Source: Sphingomonas sp. ATCC 31555
GTDB taxonomy: Bacteria > Pseudomonadota > Alphaproteobacteria > Sphingomonadales > Sphingomonadaceae
Direction of reading: 5' to 3'
NCBI RefSeq assembly: GCF_000282895.1
Contig: NZ_ALBQ01000011.1
Span: 186,001-250,000 of the forward strand
Length of the DNA: 64,000 bases
This document shows, piece by piece, positions 44,320 through 53,848 of this stretch. The position numbers were made by a program, and so were the translations under genes. The notes beneath the pieces were generated by a model. The model saw only the letters and a program-made list of their open reading frames with translations. It was not told the origin of the DNA and ran no database searches. Each line of letters opens with the position of its first letter. Position 1 is the stretch's first letter.

Positions 44320-45848
44320 GCCAGCAGCAGCGTTCCGAGTACGCCGACGGCGGCCGCGAGCAGCGCCACCAGCCCATAGCGCCAGCCGCCGCCGACGCGC
44401 ACCACCTGGATCTCGCGCAGCGGCGGTTCCGGGGGTGCCCCGCCGGGAGCAGGGAAGCGGCGTTCGATGTTGCGGACCAGCTCCGGCAGTCGGGCGAGGG
44501 TCCGCAGATCCTCGATCAGCCGATCGGCGACCTTGGCTTCTGGGCCCAGCTCGGTGCGGATCCATTCGCGGACGAACGGCGCCGAGACGTCCCACAGGTT
44601 GATGTCCGGATCGAGCCCGCGCGCGACGCCCTCCACCATCACCATCGTCTTCTGGAGCAGCAGCAGATGCGGCTGCGTCATCATGTCGAAGTCGCGAGTG
44701 ATCGAGAACAAGCCGTCGAGCATGCCGCCGATCGACATTTCCTTCACCGGCAGGCCGCGCATCGGCTCGCCCACGGCGCGCAGCGCAGTGGCGAACTCGG
44801 CGACATTGTGATGCGAGGGGACATAGCCCGCCTCGAAATGGATCTCGGCGACGCGCTTATAGTCGCCGGTGATCAGGCCATAGAGGATCTCGGCCAGCCA
44901 CACCCGCGCACGCCGGTCGATCCGGCCCATGATGCCGAAGTCGATCGCGGCGATGCGGCCGTCCGGCAGCGCGAACAGATTGCCCTGGTGCATGTCCGCA
45001 TGGAAAAAGCCCTCGGCGATCGCCTGGCGGAGGAAGGCCTTGATCAGCTTGCCCGCCAGCCCCGGCATGTCATGCCCGGCGCGGACCAGCGCGTCGCGGT
45101 CGCTGAGCTTGATGCCGTCGATCCACTCCAGCGTCAGCACCTTGCCGGTGGTGCGCTGCCAGTCGATCTGGGGGACCATGAAGTCCGGCTCGGCGGTCAT
45201 CGCTTCGGCGAGTTCGGAAGCCGAGGCGGCCTCGCGGCGGAAGTCGAGCTCGCGCACCGTCCAGCGCTTGAAGCTTTCGATCACCAGGCGCGGGCGCAGG
45301 CGACGCGCCTCGCCGCCATAGGCCTCGAGCTGGGCGGCGGCCCATTCATAGGTGTCGATCGCGCGGGCGAAGTCGCTCTCGATACCCGGGCGCAGTACCT
45401 TCACCGCGACGCGGCGGCCGTCGGTGGTCACCGCACGGTGGACCTGGGCGATCGAAGCGGCGCCGATCGGCTTTTCCTCCACTTCCGCGAACACCGCGGA
45501 GAGCGGGCGGCCATAGCTGGTCTCGATCCGCTCGCGGATGATGTCGAAGGGGACGGGGGGCAGCGCGTCCTGCAGGCGAAGCAGGTCGTGCGCGGCTTCC
45601 TCGCCGACGAGATCGGGGCGCGTCGCGAGCGTCTGGCCGAGCTTGATCGCGGCCGGGCCGATCGCCTGGAAGGCATCGGCATAGGCGGGAACGGCCGGCA
45701 CACGGGCGCCCAGCCGGGCGATGCGGGCTAGGCGGCGCACCGGACGCGGCGTGTTGGCGTCGCGCTCGATGCCGCGCAACGCACCGTGGCGCGCGAGGAT
45801 GCGGCCCCATTTGAGCAGGCGCCAGAGATGGACGGCGGGCGCGGTCAT
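44316..45848 (-). CDS. ubiB: UbiB-family protein kinase-like ATPase, ubiquinone biosynthesis
   Basis: ADCK/ABC1-type ATPase needed for ubiquinone synthesis, attached to the inner membrane. KxGQ motif reads AIKLGQTLATRP; the Ala-rich nucleotide loop is PIGAASIAQVH; catalytic VAVKVLRPGI, FFHADMHQGN and AIDFGIMGR follow. Two C-terminal helices (about 485-510) anchor it. ATG 45848 has GGAGG 8 nt upstream, giving 510 residues. The ubiE gene lies just upstream on the same strand. Confidence 0.95.
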   Translation of the reverse strand: MTAPAVHLWRLLKWGRILARHGALRGIERDANTPRPVRRLARIARLGARVPAVPAYADAFQAIGPAAIKLGQTLATRPDLVGEEAAHDLLRLQDALPPVPFDIIRERIETSYGRPLSAVFAEVEEKPIGAASIAQVHRAVTTDGRRVAVKVLRPGIESDFARAIDTYEWAAAQLEAYGGEARRLRPRLVIESFKRWTVRELDFRREAASASELAEAMTAEPDFMVPQIDWQRTTGKVLTLEWIDGIKLSDRDALVRAGHDMPGLAGKLIKAFLRQAIAEGFFHADMHQGNLFALPDGRIAAIDFGIMGRIDRRARVWLAEILYGLITGDYKRVAEIHFEAGYVPSHHNVAEFATALRAVGEPMRGLPVKEMSIGGMLDGLFSITRDFDMMTQPHLLLLQKTMVMVEGVARGLDPDINLWDVSAPFVREWIRTELGPEAKVADRLIEDLRTLARLPELVRNIERRFPAPGGAPPEPPLREIQVVRVGGGWRYGLVALLAAAVGVLGTLLLA

Positions 45849-45888
45849 GCCCAGATCCTCCACGGGGAGGATCGAACGGGATCTCCCA

Positions 45889-46620
45889 TCAAATCTTCCA
45901 GCCGCTGTGGATCGCGACGAGCCCGCCGAGCAATGGCTCCACCTTGGTCTGCCGGAAGCCCGCTTCGGCGATCATCCGCTCGAAGCTCGGCATGTCGGGG
46001 AAGCGGCGGATCGATTCGATCAGGTAGCGATAGCTGTCCTCGTCCTGCGCGAGCAGCTTGCCGAGCTTGGGGACCAGCTTGTGCGAATAGGCGTCGTAGA
46101 TTTCGGCGAAACCCGGCCACTGGGTGGTCGAGAATTCCAGCACGAAGAAGCGGCCGCCGCGCTTCAATACGCGGTGCGCCTCGCGGAGCGCCTTGGGAAT
46201 GTCGGTCACGTTGCGGATGCCGAATGCGATCGTATAGGCATCGAAGAAGCGATCGGGGAATTGCAGCGTTTCGGCATTGGCCTCGGTCCACACCAGCCCG
46301 TCGATGCCGCGCTGCGCGGCGCGCTCGACGCCAACGGCGAGCATTTCCGGATTGATGTCGGCAACCGTGATCGCGGCGCCGCTCTCGGCCATGCGGAAGG
46401 CGATGTCGCCGGTGCCGCCGGCCATGTCGAGGATATGCTCGCCCGCGCGCGGCTTCACCCGACGGACGAAACGGTCCTTCCACAGCCGGTGCATGCCGCC
46501 CGACATGGCATCGTTCATCAGGTCGTACTTGCTGGCGACATTCGAGAACACCTCGCCGACGCGGCGGGTCTTGTCCTCAGGGGCGACGTCTTCGTAACCG
46601 AAGGAGACGGTATCGGGCAT
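45889..46620 (-). CDS. ubiE: Demethylmenaquinone/2-methoxy-6-polyprenyl-1,4-benzoquinol methyltransferase
   Basis: SAM-dependent C-methyltransferase of ubiquinone (and menaquinone) synthesis. The N-terminal FGYEDVAPEDKTRRV and VFSNVASKYDLMNDAMS and the SAM motif ILDMAGGTGDIAF, plus IAFGIRNV, are diagnostic. Length 243 residues. It opens the ubiE-ubiB-membrane protein-coaBC-hydrolase-dut-small-moeB run and is divergent from mutM across 89 bp. Confidence 0.96.
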   Translation of the reverse strand: MPDTVSFGYEDVAPEDKTRRVGEVFSNVASKYDLMNDAMSGGMHRLWKDRFVRRVKPRAGEHILDMAGGTGDIAFRMAESGAAITVADINPEMLAVGVERAAQRGIDGLVWTEANAETLQFPDRFFDAYTIAFGIRNVTDIPKALREAHRVLKRGGRFFVLEFSTTQWPGFAEIYDAYSHKLVPKLGKLLAQDEDSYRYLIESIRRFPDMPSFERMIAEAGFRQTKVEPLLGGLVAIHSGWKI

Positions 46621-46709
46621 GGGGGTGCCTTAGCCGCACGCGACGGCCAAACCAAGGGGGCTGAGGGGCAGGTGACATTCCGCCCCGCACTTCCTAGCTG
46701 TAGGGCCAG

Positions 46710-47519
46710 ATGCCTGAACTTCCCGAAGTAGAAACCACCGTTCGCGGCCTGGCTCCCGTGTTGGAGGGGCAGCGGATCGAGCACGTGCTGCTGAACCGCG
46801 CGGACCTGCGCCGCCCGTTCCCGGTGGATCTGGGCCAGCGTCTGACCGGTGCCGCGGTCACCGGCCTTTCGCGGCGCGCGAAATACGGGCTGATCGATAC
46901 CGATCGCGGCGACACGCTGATCTTCCACCTCGGCATGTCGGGGCGCTGGCGGATCGACCCGGCGGAGCTGGGCAAGCACGACCATGTCGTGATCGAGACC
47001 GCGCGACACCGTCTGGCGCTCAACGATCCGCGGCGATTCGGTTCGATCGACCTGGTACCCACGGCGGAGCTGGGCAGCTGGCCCGCGTTCAAGGCGCTGG
47101 GGCCGGAGCCTTTAAGCGAGGATTTCACCGCCGCGCATCTCGTAGATGCGTTTCGTGACCGGATCGCGCCGGTTAAGGCGCTGCTGCTCGACCAGCGCGT
47201 CGTGGCCGGGCTTGGCAATATCTATGTATGCGAGGCGTTGTTCCTTTCGGGCATTGCCCCCACCAAACCGGCCGGTTCGATCGCGCGGGCCAAGCTGGAG
47301 AAGCTGGTGGCATCGGTGCGTGAGGTGCTGGAGGCGGCGATTCGTGCCGGCGGCTCCACCCTGCGCGACTATGCCCGCCCCGATGGCGAGCTGGGCTATT
47401 TCGCCAAGGAGTGGCGCGTCTACGGCAGAGAAGGGGCACCGTGCAGTTGCGGCCGGCCGGTGCAGCGCCGCGTAGATTCAGGGCGTTCCACCTTCTATTG
47501 CGGCAAATGCCAGCGCTGA
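46710..47519 (+). CDS. mutM: Formamidopyrimidine-DNA glycosylase
   Basis: Excises oxidised purines such as 8-oxoguanine and cleaves the abasic site. PELPEVETTVRGL exposes the catalytic Pro after Met removal; the four-cysteine zinc finger CSCGRPVQ...FYCGKCQR is intact at the C-terminus. 269 residues, typical size. It is followed by rpsT and dnaA, the conserved alphaproteobacterial order. Confidence 0.97.
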   Translation: MPELPEVETTVRGLAPVLEGQRIEHVLLNRADLRRPFPVDLGQRLTGAAVTGLSRRAKYGLIDTDRGDTLIFHLGMSGRWRIDPAELGKHDHVVIETARHRLALNDPRRFGSIDLVPTAELGSWPAFKALGPEPLSEDFTAAHLVDAFRDRIAPVKALLLDQRVVAGLGNIYVCEALFLSGIAPTKPAGSIARAKLEKLVASVREVLEAAIRAGGSTLRDYARPDGELGYFAKEWRVYGREGAPCSCGRPVQRRVDSGRSTFYCGKCQR

Positions 47520-47616
47520 AACGGTTGACCCGAATCGCCGGAGCCGTTAAGGGGCGCGTCTTTCCGGCGTGGGCTCGCTTCCGCGCCTCACCCATTTCGA
47601 GCAGGAACAAGACCGA

Positions 47617-47880
47617 ATGGCGAATACGCCGCAAGCGAAGAAGCGCATCCGTCGTAACGAGCGCCGTGCAGAGATCAACGGTGCGCGCGTGGGCCGCATC
47701 CGCACCTTCGTGAAGAAGGTCGAAGCCGCCCTGACCGCCGGCGACAAGGCGGCCGCTGCCGAAGCGCTCGCCGCTGCGCAGCCGGAAATCGCGCGTGGCG
47801 TTGCCAAGGGTGTGCTGCACAAGAACACTGCTGCGCGCAAATTCTCGCGTCTGAACAAGCGTCTTCAAGCGCTCGCATAA
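47617..47880 (+). CDS. rpsT: 30S ribosomal protein S20
   Basis: Basic 16S rRNA-binding protein. [17 protein letters not shown] at the start and [16 protein letters not shown] at the end are S20. ATG 47617 with AGGA upstream gives 87 residues. A strong intrinsic terminator follows at 47904-47932. Confidence 0.97.
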   Translation: MANTPQAKKRIRRNERRAEINGARVGRIRTFVKKVEAALTAGDKAAAAEALAAAQPEIARGVAKGVLHKNTAARKFSRLNKRLQALA

Positions 47881-47903
47881 TCGTAACTGTTTAGTAACAT
47901 TTA

Positions 47904-47932
47904 CCTCGCCGGACCTTTCCGGCGGGGTTTTT
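47904..47932 (+). terminator. Intrinsic terminator of rpsT
   Basis: CCTCGCCGGA, a CCTT loop and TCCGGCGGGG form a 10-bp stem followed by TTTTT at 47928-47932. Confidence 0.9.
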
Positions 47933-48308
47933 CGCGTTTTCCCGTAGCTGCGCTTGCTTAAAATCTTGGCAACTTAACGACTCGCGGAAATCCGCGAGTC
48001 GTTGCGATTCGCAAATCATCGATCTCGCATGCTGCCCGTAAGTTTCGATAATAATTGAGTATTTTGGCAACGCCCACGGATTCCCTAGGGTTCTGGCTGT
48101 CAACAAAACTATTTCAGAAACTTTACATCCGGGGGCCTTGCTCGACTCAGTTCGAGCTTCCTAAAACAAGCATCCCGGCTGCAGTGCTGGCCGGGACATC
48201 GAGCGCATCGCACGTCCCCGGGGGTATTGCCGGCGGCGATGCGCCTCAGGATTATTTTATTTTTGTCACGCGGGAGTCAGCGATTCCCGTGAAGGAGGGG
48301 TGCGTCAC
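47933..48308 (+). promoter_or_regulatory. dnaA upstream region with a GANTC (CcrM) cluster and a 13-bp hairpin
   Basis: No gene is visible in this stretch of about 375 bp. It holds GANTC sites at 47979, 47996, 48006, 48079, 48144, 48274 and 48282, with another just inside dnaA at 48311. A perfect 13-bp inverted repeat (47976-47988 and 47991-48003, 2-nt loop) carries two of them. An AT-rich patch lies at about 48047-48066. I see no TTATCCACA DnaA boxes, so an origin here is not supported. Confidence 0.65.
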
Positions 48309-49688
48309 TTGACTCAGGTTCAACCACTGGAACGTGAGGACGGGCAGGACGTCGCCAAGGCATGGGCACACGTGCGCGCCAATCTGCGCCGTTCGGCCGG
48401 CCAGCGCCTGTTCGACCAGTGGCTGAAGCCTGTAGTGCTGGTGGATGGCAGCGATTCCCGCGCGGTGCGGCTCGGCCTGCCGTCCGCGTTCCTCACCCAA
48501 TGGGTGAAGAACCATTATGCGGATCGGCTGCTGCTCGAGTTTCGGGCTGTGCTGCCCGACGTGCGCAGCGTTTCGATCGAAACGATGGCCGAAGCCGGCC
48601 AGCGCGTGCTCAGCGCCGAGGCCGTCTCGGCACCGCGCGTCGAGACGATGGCCGAGCCTGCCGAACGTCCGGCATTCGATCCGCGCTTCACCTTCGACCG
48701 CTTTGTGGTGAGCGCGACGAATCGGGTTGCGTTCAATGCTGCGCGCACCGTGGCGCTGCCCGGGGCGCCCCAGTTCAGCCCATTGTTTCTCCACGCCGGC
48801 ACAGGCCAGGGCAAGACCCACCTGATGCACGCAATCGGCCACGTGTTCCTCGAAGCAAATCCCGGTGCAACCGCGATCTATTCGACGGGCGAGCGCTTCA
48901 TGTTTGAGTTCGTCCAGGCGCTGCGCAACAAGGATACGCTGGCGTTTAAGACGCGGCTCCGCTCCGTCGACCTGCTGATGATCGACGATCTTCAGTTCAT
49001 CGGCGGCAAGGACGCGACGCAGGAAGAGTTCTTCCATACCGTCAACGAGTTCATGAACGCCGGAAAGCGGCTGGTGATCGCCGCAGATCGTGCGCCGCAG
49101 GCGCTGGAGGGCTTCGAGCCGCGCCTGGTCGGTCGTCTGGGTGCTGGGCTGGCCGTCGACATCAAGCCGGCGGAGTTGGACCTGCGCCGTGCGATCGTGG
49201 AGCGCAAGCTCAAGGACATGCCGGCAGTGGACATGCCCGCAGAGGTGATTGACCTGCTGGCGGCACGAATCACCAGCAACATCCGTGAACTGGAAGGCGC
49301 GCTGAACCGACTGGTGGCCTATGCCAACCTGTCTAGCGAGACGATCACCGTCGATTTCGCGACTACCGTGCTCGGGGAAGTGCTGCGTACCAGCCAGCGC
49401 CGAATCACGATCGACGAGATCCAGCGCGCGGTTTCAGCACATTTCGAAGTGAAGCAGCTGGACCTGATTTCGGCCCGCCGCGCCGTAGCGATCGCGCGTC
49501 CGCGCCAGATCGCCATGTACCTGGCAAAGCGGCTTACCACCCGGTCGCTTCCGGAAATCGGCCGCAAGTTCGGCAACCGCGATCACTCGACCGTGATTCA
49601 CGCGGTGAAGCGGATCGAGGATCTGCGCGCCAAGGATGTGGAAATCGACGGCGCCGTGCGGGCGCTGATGCGGGCGCTGGAAGGCTAA
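48309..49688 (+). CDS. dnaA: Chromosomal replication initiator protein DnaA
   Basis: AAA+ ATPase that opens the origin. Walker A is GTGQGKTH, Walker B LLMIDDLQF, and the C-terminal DNA-binding signature is KFGNRDHSTVIHAVKRI. The N-terminal domain I begins WAHVRANLRRS. The chosen start is TTG 48309: the ribosome site AAGGAGG (48292-48298) is too close to the GTG at 48300 but well spaced from TTG, giving 459 residues. The mutM-rpsT-dnaA order is typical of this class. Abundant GANTC sites upstream suggest control by DNA methylation through the cell cycle. Confidence 0.95.
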   Translation: MTQVQPLEREDGQDVAKAWAHVRANLRRSAGQRLFDQWLKPVVLVDGSDSRAVRLGLPSAFLTQWVKNHYADRLLLEFRAVLPDVRSVSIETMAEAGQRVLSAEAVSAPRVETMAEPAERPAFDPRFTFDRFVVSATNRVAFNAARTVALPGAPQFSPLFLHAGTGQGKTHLMHAIGHVFLEANPGATAIYSTGERFMFEFVQALRNKDTLAFKTRLRSVDLLMIDDLQFIGGKDATQEEFFHTVNEFMNAGKRLVIAADRAPQALEGFEPRLVGRLGAGLAVDIKPAELDLRRAIVERKLKDMPAVDMPAEVIDLLAARITSNIRELEGALNRLVAYANLSSETITVDFATTVLGEVLRTSQRRITIDEIQRAVSAHFEVKQLDLISARRAVAIARPRQIAMYLAKRLTTRSLPEIGRKFGNRDHSTVIHAVKRIEDLRAKDVEIDGAVRALMRALEG

Positions 49689-49709
49689 GCGGCCCTACCG
49701 GATAGAATA

Positions 49710-49752
49710 CAAAGCGCCTCCCAGGATCGCTCCTGGGAGGCGCTTTGTTTTT
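49710..49752. terminator. Bidirectional terminator between dnaA and trpS
   Basis: A 17-bp stem (CAAAGCGCCTCCCAGGA, loop TCGC, complement) is followed on the plus side by TTTTT and preceded by an A-rich stretch, so it serves both convergent genes. Confidence 0.92.
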
Positions 49753-50741
49753 CAGACCTGGAGGCCGACGGCAGCTTGTGCTGCCTTGAGCGTCGGCGCA
49801 GCCAGAGCGCCGGCGCGCGCAGCGCCCTTGGCGAGTTGGGCGCCCACCTCGCCCCGGTCGTTCAACAGCGCGGTCAAGCGCTCGCGTATTGGGCCGAGGA
49901 CCGAGATGGTCAGGTCCGCCAGCGCCGGCTTGAATGCACCGAAGCCTTGCCCCGCATATTCCGCCACCACCGATTGCGGATCGCGGTCCGCCAGCGCGGC
50001 GAAGATCGTCACCAGGTTGCGGGCTTCGGGCCGCTCGGCCAGCGCGTCGAACGAGTCCGGCAGCGGCTCGGGATCGGTCTTGGCCTTGCGGCACTTGGCG
50101 GCGATCGTGTCGTTGTCGTCGATCAGGTTGATGCGGCTCAGGTCCGACGGATCGGACTTGGACATCTTCGCATTGCCGTCGCGCAGGGACATGATCCGCG
50201 GCGCGGCCTTGCTGATCAGCGGCTCGGGCAGCGGGAACAGCTCGACCCCGAAATCCTGGTTGAACTTGGTGGCGATGTCGCGGGTGAGTTCCAGATGCTG
50301 CTTCTGGTCTTCGCCGACGGGCACGTGGGTGGCCTGATAGACCAGGATGTCGGCGGCCTGGAGCACCGGATAGGTGAACAGGCCGACGCTCGCGCCGTCG
50401 CGGTTCTTGCCGGCCTTGTCCTTCCACTGAGTCATGCGGTTGAGCCAGCCCATTCGCGCGGTGCCCTGGAGGATCCAGCAGAGTTCGGCATGGGCGGGAA
50501 CGCGCGCCTGGTTGAACAGGATCGAGCGATCGTCGATCCCCGCGGCAAACAGGGTGGCGGCCATTTCGATCGTCGAGTTGGCGAGCTCCTGCGGGGTCAC
50601 CGTGCCGGTAAGTGCGTGAAGATCGGCGAGGAAGAACAGGCATTCGCCCTGATCCTGCATCGCGACCCACTGCTTGATGGCGCCCAAATAATTGCCGAGA
50701 TGAAGGTTGCCGGTAGTCTGGATGCCCGAGACGACGCGCAT
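49752..50741 (-). CDS. trpS: Tryptophanyl-tRNA synthetase
   Basis: Class I synthetase charging tRNA-Trp. HIGH-type motif is [17 protein letters not shown] motif is [13 protein letters not shown] 50741 begins [11 protein letters not shown], 329 residues, the common bacterial size. It lies in the order secB-murJ-trpS on the minus strand and converges with dnaA. Confidence 0.96.
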   Translation of the reverse strand: MRVVSGIQTTGNLHLGNYLGAIKQWVAMQDQGECLFFLADLHALTGTVTPQELANSTIEMAATLFAAGIDDRSILFNQARVPAHAELCWILQGTARMGWLNRMTQWKDKAGKNRDGASVGLFTYPVLQAADILVYQATHVPVGEDQKQHLELTRDIATKFNQDFGVELFPLPEPLISKAAPRIMSLRDGNAKMSKSDPSDLSRINLIDDNDTIAAKCRKAKTDPEPLPDSFDALAERPEARNLVTIFAALADRDPQSVVAEYAGQGFGAFKPALADLTISVLGPIRERLTALLNDRGEVGAQLAKGAARAGALAAPTLKAAQAAVGLQV

Positions 50742-50879
50742 GGGAATGTCACTCCGCACCCGGTTGACCGTTCGGCCGTTGGACCGGCCGCGGGTCCATG
50801 GCGGCGGGGGTGCTTTCGGCCGCGCGAATAGCCAGGACGCCGCGGCTCTAGAGCAGCTTGGGGCGAAGGGGAACCGGGC

Positions 50880-52448
50880 TCAGCGCGCGGCCCGGCGGCG
50901 GACCAGCGCCTTGAGATCCGACAGCAGGAAGGCGCGGGTGGCGAAGCAGGCGGCTACATAGATCGCGCAGCCGGCGCCGACCAGGATCACCAGGCCCGTA
51001 TAGCGCTCCCAGATCCGGCCGTTCAGCCACGGGTCGAGCAGGCTGGCGCCCGTCCAGAGCGCTACGCCCATCAGGATCGCGGCCAGCGCCAGTCGCGGCA
51101 CCCGGCGGGCGAGTTGCGCGTCCACGGTGAAATGGCCGCGTTCGCGCAGCGTGAGATAGAGCATCGTCACGTTGACGGTGGAGGAGAGCGCAGTGGCGAG
51201 TGGTGGCCCGAGATGCGCGATCAGGGGGATCAGCGCGAGATTGGCGGCGATGTTCACCGCAACCGAAACCATCGCCAGCCGCACGGGCGTCTTGGTGTCC
51301 TGCCGGGCATAGAAGCCCGGCGTAAGCACTTTGACGATGATGTACGAGGGCAGACCGATCGAGAAGCCGGCCAGCGCCCAGGCGCACTTCACCGTGTCCT
51401 CGGGCGTGAAGTGGCCATATTGGAACAGCCCGCGCACGATCGGCTCGGCGGTAACGATCAGCGCCACCATCGCGGGGAGGGTGAGGAACAGCGCCAGCTC
51501 CATGCCCCGGTTCTGCGTCTCCATCGCCTCGGCGTCCTTGCCGGCGCCTAGCAGGCGGGAGATGGTGGGCAGCAGGATCGTGCCGAGGCCAATGCCGATC
51601 AGCCCGAGCGGCAGCTGGTTCAGCCGGTCCGCATAATAAATGTACGAGATCGAGCCTTCGTCGAGCAGCTTGCCCGAAAGCGCGGTGGAGATGACGAGGT
51701 TCAGCTGCACCGCGCCCGCACCCACTGCGGCGGGCAGGATCAGCTTCATCAACCGCCGTACCTCGTCGTCGAGGCGGGGCAGGCGGGGGCGAAGCGACAC
51801 GCCCGAGGCGCGACATGCCAGCGCCAGCCAGCCGAGTTGCAATAGCCCGCCGATCGGCACCGCGATCGCCTGGACGCGTGCGGTTTCCTCCGGCGTGCCG
51901 TGGAAGAAGAGCAGCCCACAGACCATGGCGATGTTGAGCAGGATCGGCGCGGCGGCGTTGACCCAGAATTTGTCGAGCGAGTTGAGGATGCCGCCGAGCA
52001 ACGAGGCCAGGCAGATCAGCATCAGATAGGGGATGGTGATCCGCGACAGCTCCACGGCGAAGGCGAACTGTTCGGGGGTCGGCTGCTTCTTCTCGAACCC
52101 GCCGGACAGCACCATGGTGAGTGGCCAGGCGGCGGCGAGCGCCACCAGCGTCATCGCCAGCAGGATGACGAACAGCACCGAAAGCGTCCGTTCGGCGAAA
52201 TCAAAAGCGGGCCCGCGCTCGCCGTTCACGCCCAGCTTCTGGTTGAACATCGGGATGAACACCGATGCAAACGCGCCCTCGGCGAAGAAGGCGCGGAACA
52301 TATTGGGCAGGCGGAAGGCGACGAGGAAGGCGTCCGACGCGAAGTTCGCGCCGACATAGCGCGCCTGGAGCGAATCGCGGACCAGGGCAAGGATGCGACT
52401 GGCGAGCGTGAGGCCGCCCACCGAACCCAGGCTACGCACAAGCTTCAT
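50880..52448 (-). CDS. murJ: Lipid II flippase MurJ (MviN family)
   Basis: Flips lipid-linked peptidoglycan precursor across the inner membrane. The opening LVRSLGSVGGLTLASRILALVRD and NMFRAFFAEGAFASVFIPMF are MurJ signatures; about 14 hydrophobic helices follow over 522 residues. It lies 138 nt upstream of trpS and after secB on the same strand. Confidence 0.95.
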   Translation of the reverse strand: MKLVRSLGSVGGLTLASRILALVRDSLQARYVGANFASDAFLVAFRLPNMFRAFFAEGAFASVFIPMFNQKLGVNGERGPAFDFAERTLSVLFVILLAMTLVALAAAWPLTMVLSGGFEKKQPTPEQFAFAVELSRITIPYLMLICLASLLGGILNSLDKFWVNAAAPILLNIAMVCGLLFFHGTPEETARVQAIAVPIGGLLQLGWLALACRASGVSLRPRLPRLDDEVRRLMKLILPAAVGAGAVQLNLVISTALSGKLLDEGSISYIYYADRLNQLPLGLIGIGLGTILLPTISRLLGAGKDAEAMETQNRGMELALFLTLPAMVALIVTAEPIVRGLFQYGHFTPEDTVKCAWALAGFSIGLPSYIIVKVLTPGFYARQDTKTPVRLAMVSVAVNIAANLALIPLIAHLGPPLATALSSTVNVTMLYLTLRERGHFTVDAQLARRVPRLALAAILMGVALWTGASLLDPWLNGRIWERYTGLVILVGAGCAIYVAACFATRAFLLSDLKALVRRRAAR

Positions 52449-52471
52449 CGAGATTTCGCCGTTCTAGAAAG

Positions 52472-52505
52472 AAAAGGGGGCGCCACCGGCATGCGGCGCG
52501 CCCCC
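52472..52505 (-). terminator. Terminator of secB
   Basis: On the minus strand GGGGGCGC and GCGCCCCC close an 8-bp stem over a 14-nt loop and are followed by TTTTCTTTC. It separates secB from murJ. Confidence 0.75.
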
Positions 52506-52526
52506 GAATTCAGGCTGCAGCCCGGA

Positions 52527-53036
52527 TCAGGCGTGACCGGCTTCTTCGAAGCCGATCGCGCCTTCCTGCTGGGCACGCTGCTGCATGTAGATGCCGGCGA
52601 AATCGATCGGCTCCAGCATCAGCGGCGGGAAGCCGCCATCACGGACCTGATCGGCCAACACGCGGCGGGCGAACGGGAATAGGATGCGCGGCGCCTCGCC
52701 GAGCAGGAACGGATCGAGCGCCTCGGCCGGGATATTGCGGAGCGCGAACAGGCCCGCATAGGTGAGGTCGACCAGAAACGCGACCTGATCACCTGCCTGG
52801 GCGCGAACTTCGATCTTCAGCGCAACTTCGTAGACATCATCGCCGACGCGATTCGAACCGATGTTGAACTGCACGTCGATGGCCGGGGCCGTCTGCTGCT
52901 GATAAATGGCAGGCGCGTTCGGGTTCTCGAACGACAGATCCTTCACATATTGCGACAGCACCCCTGCCTGGGGCGCGGTATCGGCGCCATTGGCGGCAGT
53001 TTCGCCGAATTCGGCGAAGGTGTCGTTCTCGGCCAT
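52527..53036 (-). CDS. secB: Protein-export chaperone SecB
   Basis: Tetrameric cytoplasmic chaperone that keeps preproteins unfolded for SecA. QYVKDLSFENPNAPAIYQ, YEVALKIEVRA and FPFARRVLADQVRDGGFPPLML are the SecB core. ATG 53036 with AGAGGAAG upstream gives 169 residues. It is divergent from the Tim44-like gene, a conserved alphaproteobacterial arrangement. Confidence 0.95.
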   Translation of the reverse strand: MAENDTFAEFGETAANGADTAPQAGVLSQYVKDLSFENPNAPAIYQQQTAPAIDVQFNIGSNRVGDDVYEVALKIEVRAQAGDQVAFLVDLTYAGLFALRNIPAEALDPFLLGEAPRILFPFARRVLADQVRDGGFPPLMLEPIDFAGIYMQQRAQQEGAIGFEEAGHA

Positions 53037-53195
53037 CGAAACTTCCTCTTTTTCCGGAGATTTTCGCGCAGTCGGCGCGTTACTCGACTTGCGACTAGCA
53101 GGGCTCTGCCAGCCGCGCAATCGGCCCGGCGCCGTTCGATTTGAAACCGGCGGCATGAAGGCCTATGTACTGGGAACGGAGGCTTTGGAGGGCCA

Positions 53196-53840
53196 GTGTT
53201 CTACGTCATTTTATTCGCGATGGTGGCCGGGTTTCTCGCGCTGCGTCTGTATTCGGTACTCGGCAAGCGTACCGGGCATGAACAAGCGCTGCCCAAGCCC
53301 GCCGAAGAACGCGTAGCGATGCCGCCGGTAACGCGGACGATCGACGCCGTCGCGGAGCCGCGCGAGTCGCTGAACCGCGCCATCGAGCCGGGCGCCGAAA
53401 CGGGCCTGCGCTCCGTGATCGCGGCCGATTCGAGCTTTGACGTCAACCAGTTCGTCGAAGGGGCGAAGTCTGCGTACCGGATGATCCTCGAGGCCTTCTG
53501 GAAGGGTGACGAGGAAACGCTGGCCTGGCTGGTCGATGAGGACGTCCGCGCGGCCTTCCTGCAGTCGATCGCCGAGCGCAAGGCGCTGGGTCAGACGCTC
53601 GACAATCGCCTCGTTTCGATTGAGCGCGCCGTGATCTCCGCCGCATCGCTGGAGAACAAGGTGGCGCGGGTCACCGTACGTTTCGACGCCGATGTTGTTG
53701 CCGTGACGCGCGACGCTGATGGCGCAGTGGTGGCCGGATCGATGAGCGATGCCATCACCACTCACGACGTGTGGACCTTTGCGCGCAGCCTGCGCAGCGA
53801 CGATCCGAATTGGAAGCTGGTCGAGACCGACGAAGCCTGA
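53196..53840 (+). CDS. Tim44-like domain protein (TimA)
   Basis: A 214-residue protein with one N-terminal membrane helix (FYVILFAMVAGFLALRLYSVL) and a C-terminal Tim44-like domain (about 75-214: FVEGAKSAYRMILEAFWKGD ... WTFARSLRSDDPNWKLVETD). Start is GTG 53196 with GGAGG just upstream. In alphaproteobacteria this TimA-like protein is encoded next to secB and mltA; a role in membrane protein insertion or envelope assembly is inferred. It heads the run Tim44-mltA-smr. Confidence 0.88.
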   Translation: MFYVILFAMVAGFLALRLYSVLGKRTGHEQALPKPAEERVAMPPVTRTIDAVAEPRESLNRAIEPGAETGLRSVIAADSSFDVNQFVEGAKSAYRMILEAFWKGDEETLAWLVDEDVRAAFLQSIAERKALGQTLDNRLVSIERAVISAASLENKVARVTVRFDADVVAVTRDADGAVVAGSMSDAITTHDVWTFARSLRSDDPNWKLVETDEA

Positions 53841-53848
53841 GGGGCGAC

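Noticed and set aside
47933..48308. Chromosomal origin (oriC) upstream of dnaA
   Set aside because: Only one modest AT-rich patch and no TTATCCACA boxes. In alphaproteobacteria the origin is often elsewhere, for example near hemE.
52851..52861. tRNA T-loop-like ATTCGAACC
   Set aside because: It lies in frame in secB and no cloverleaf can be drawn around it. No other tRNA signature was seen.
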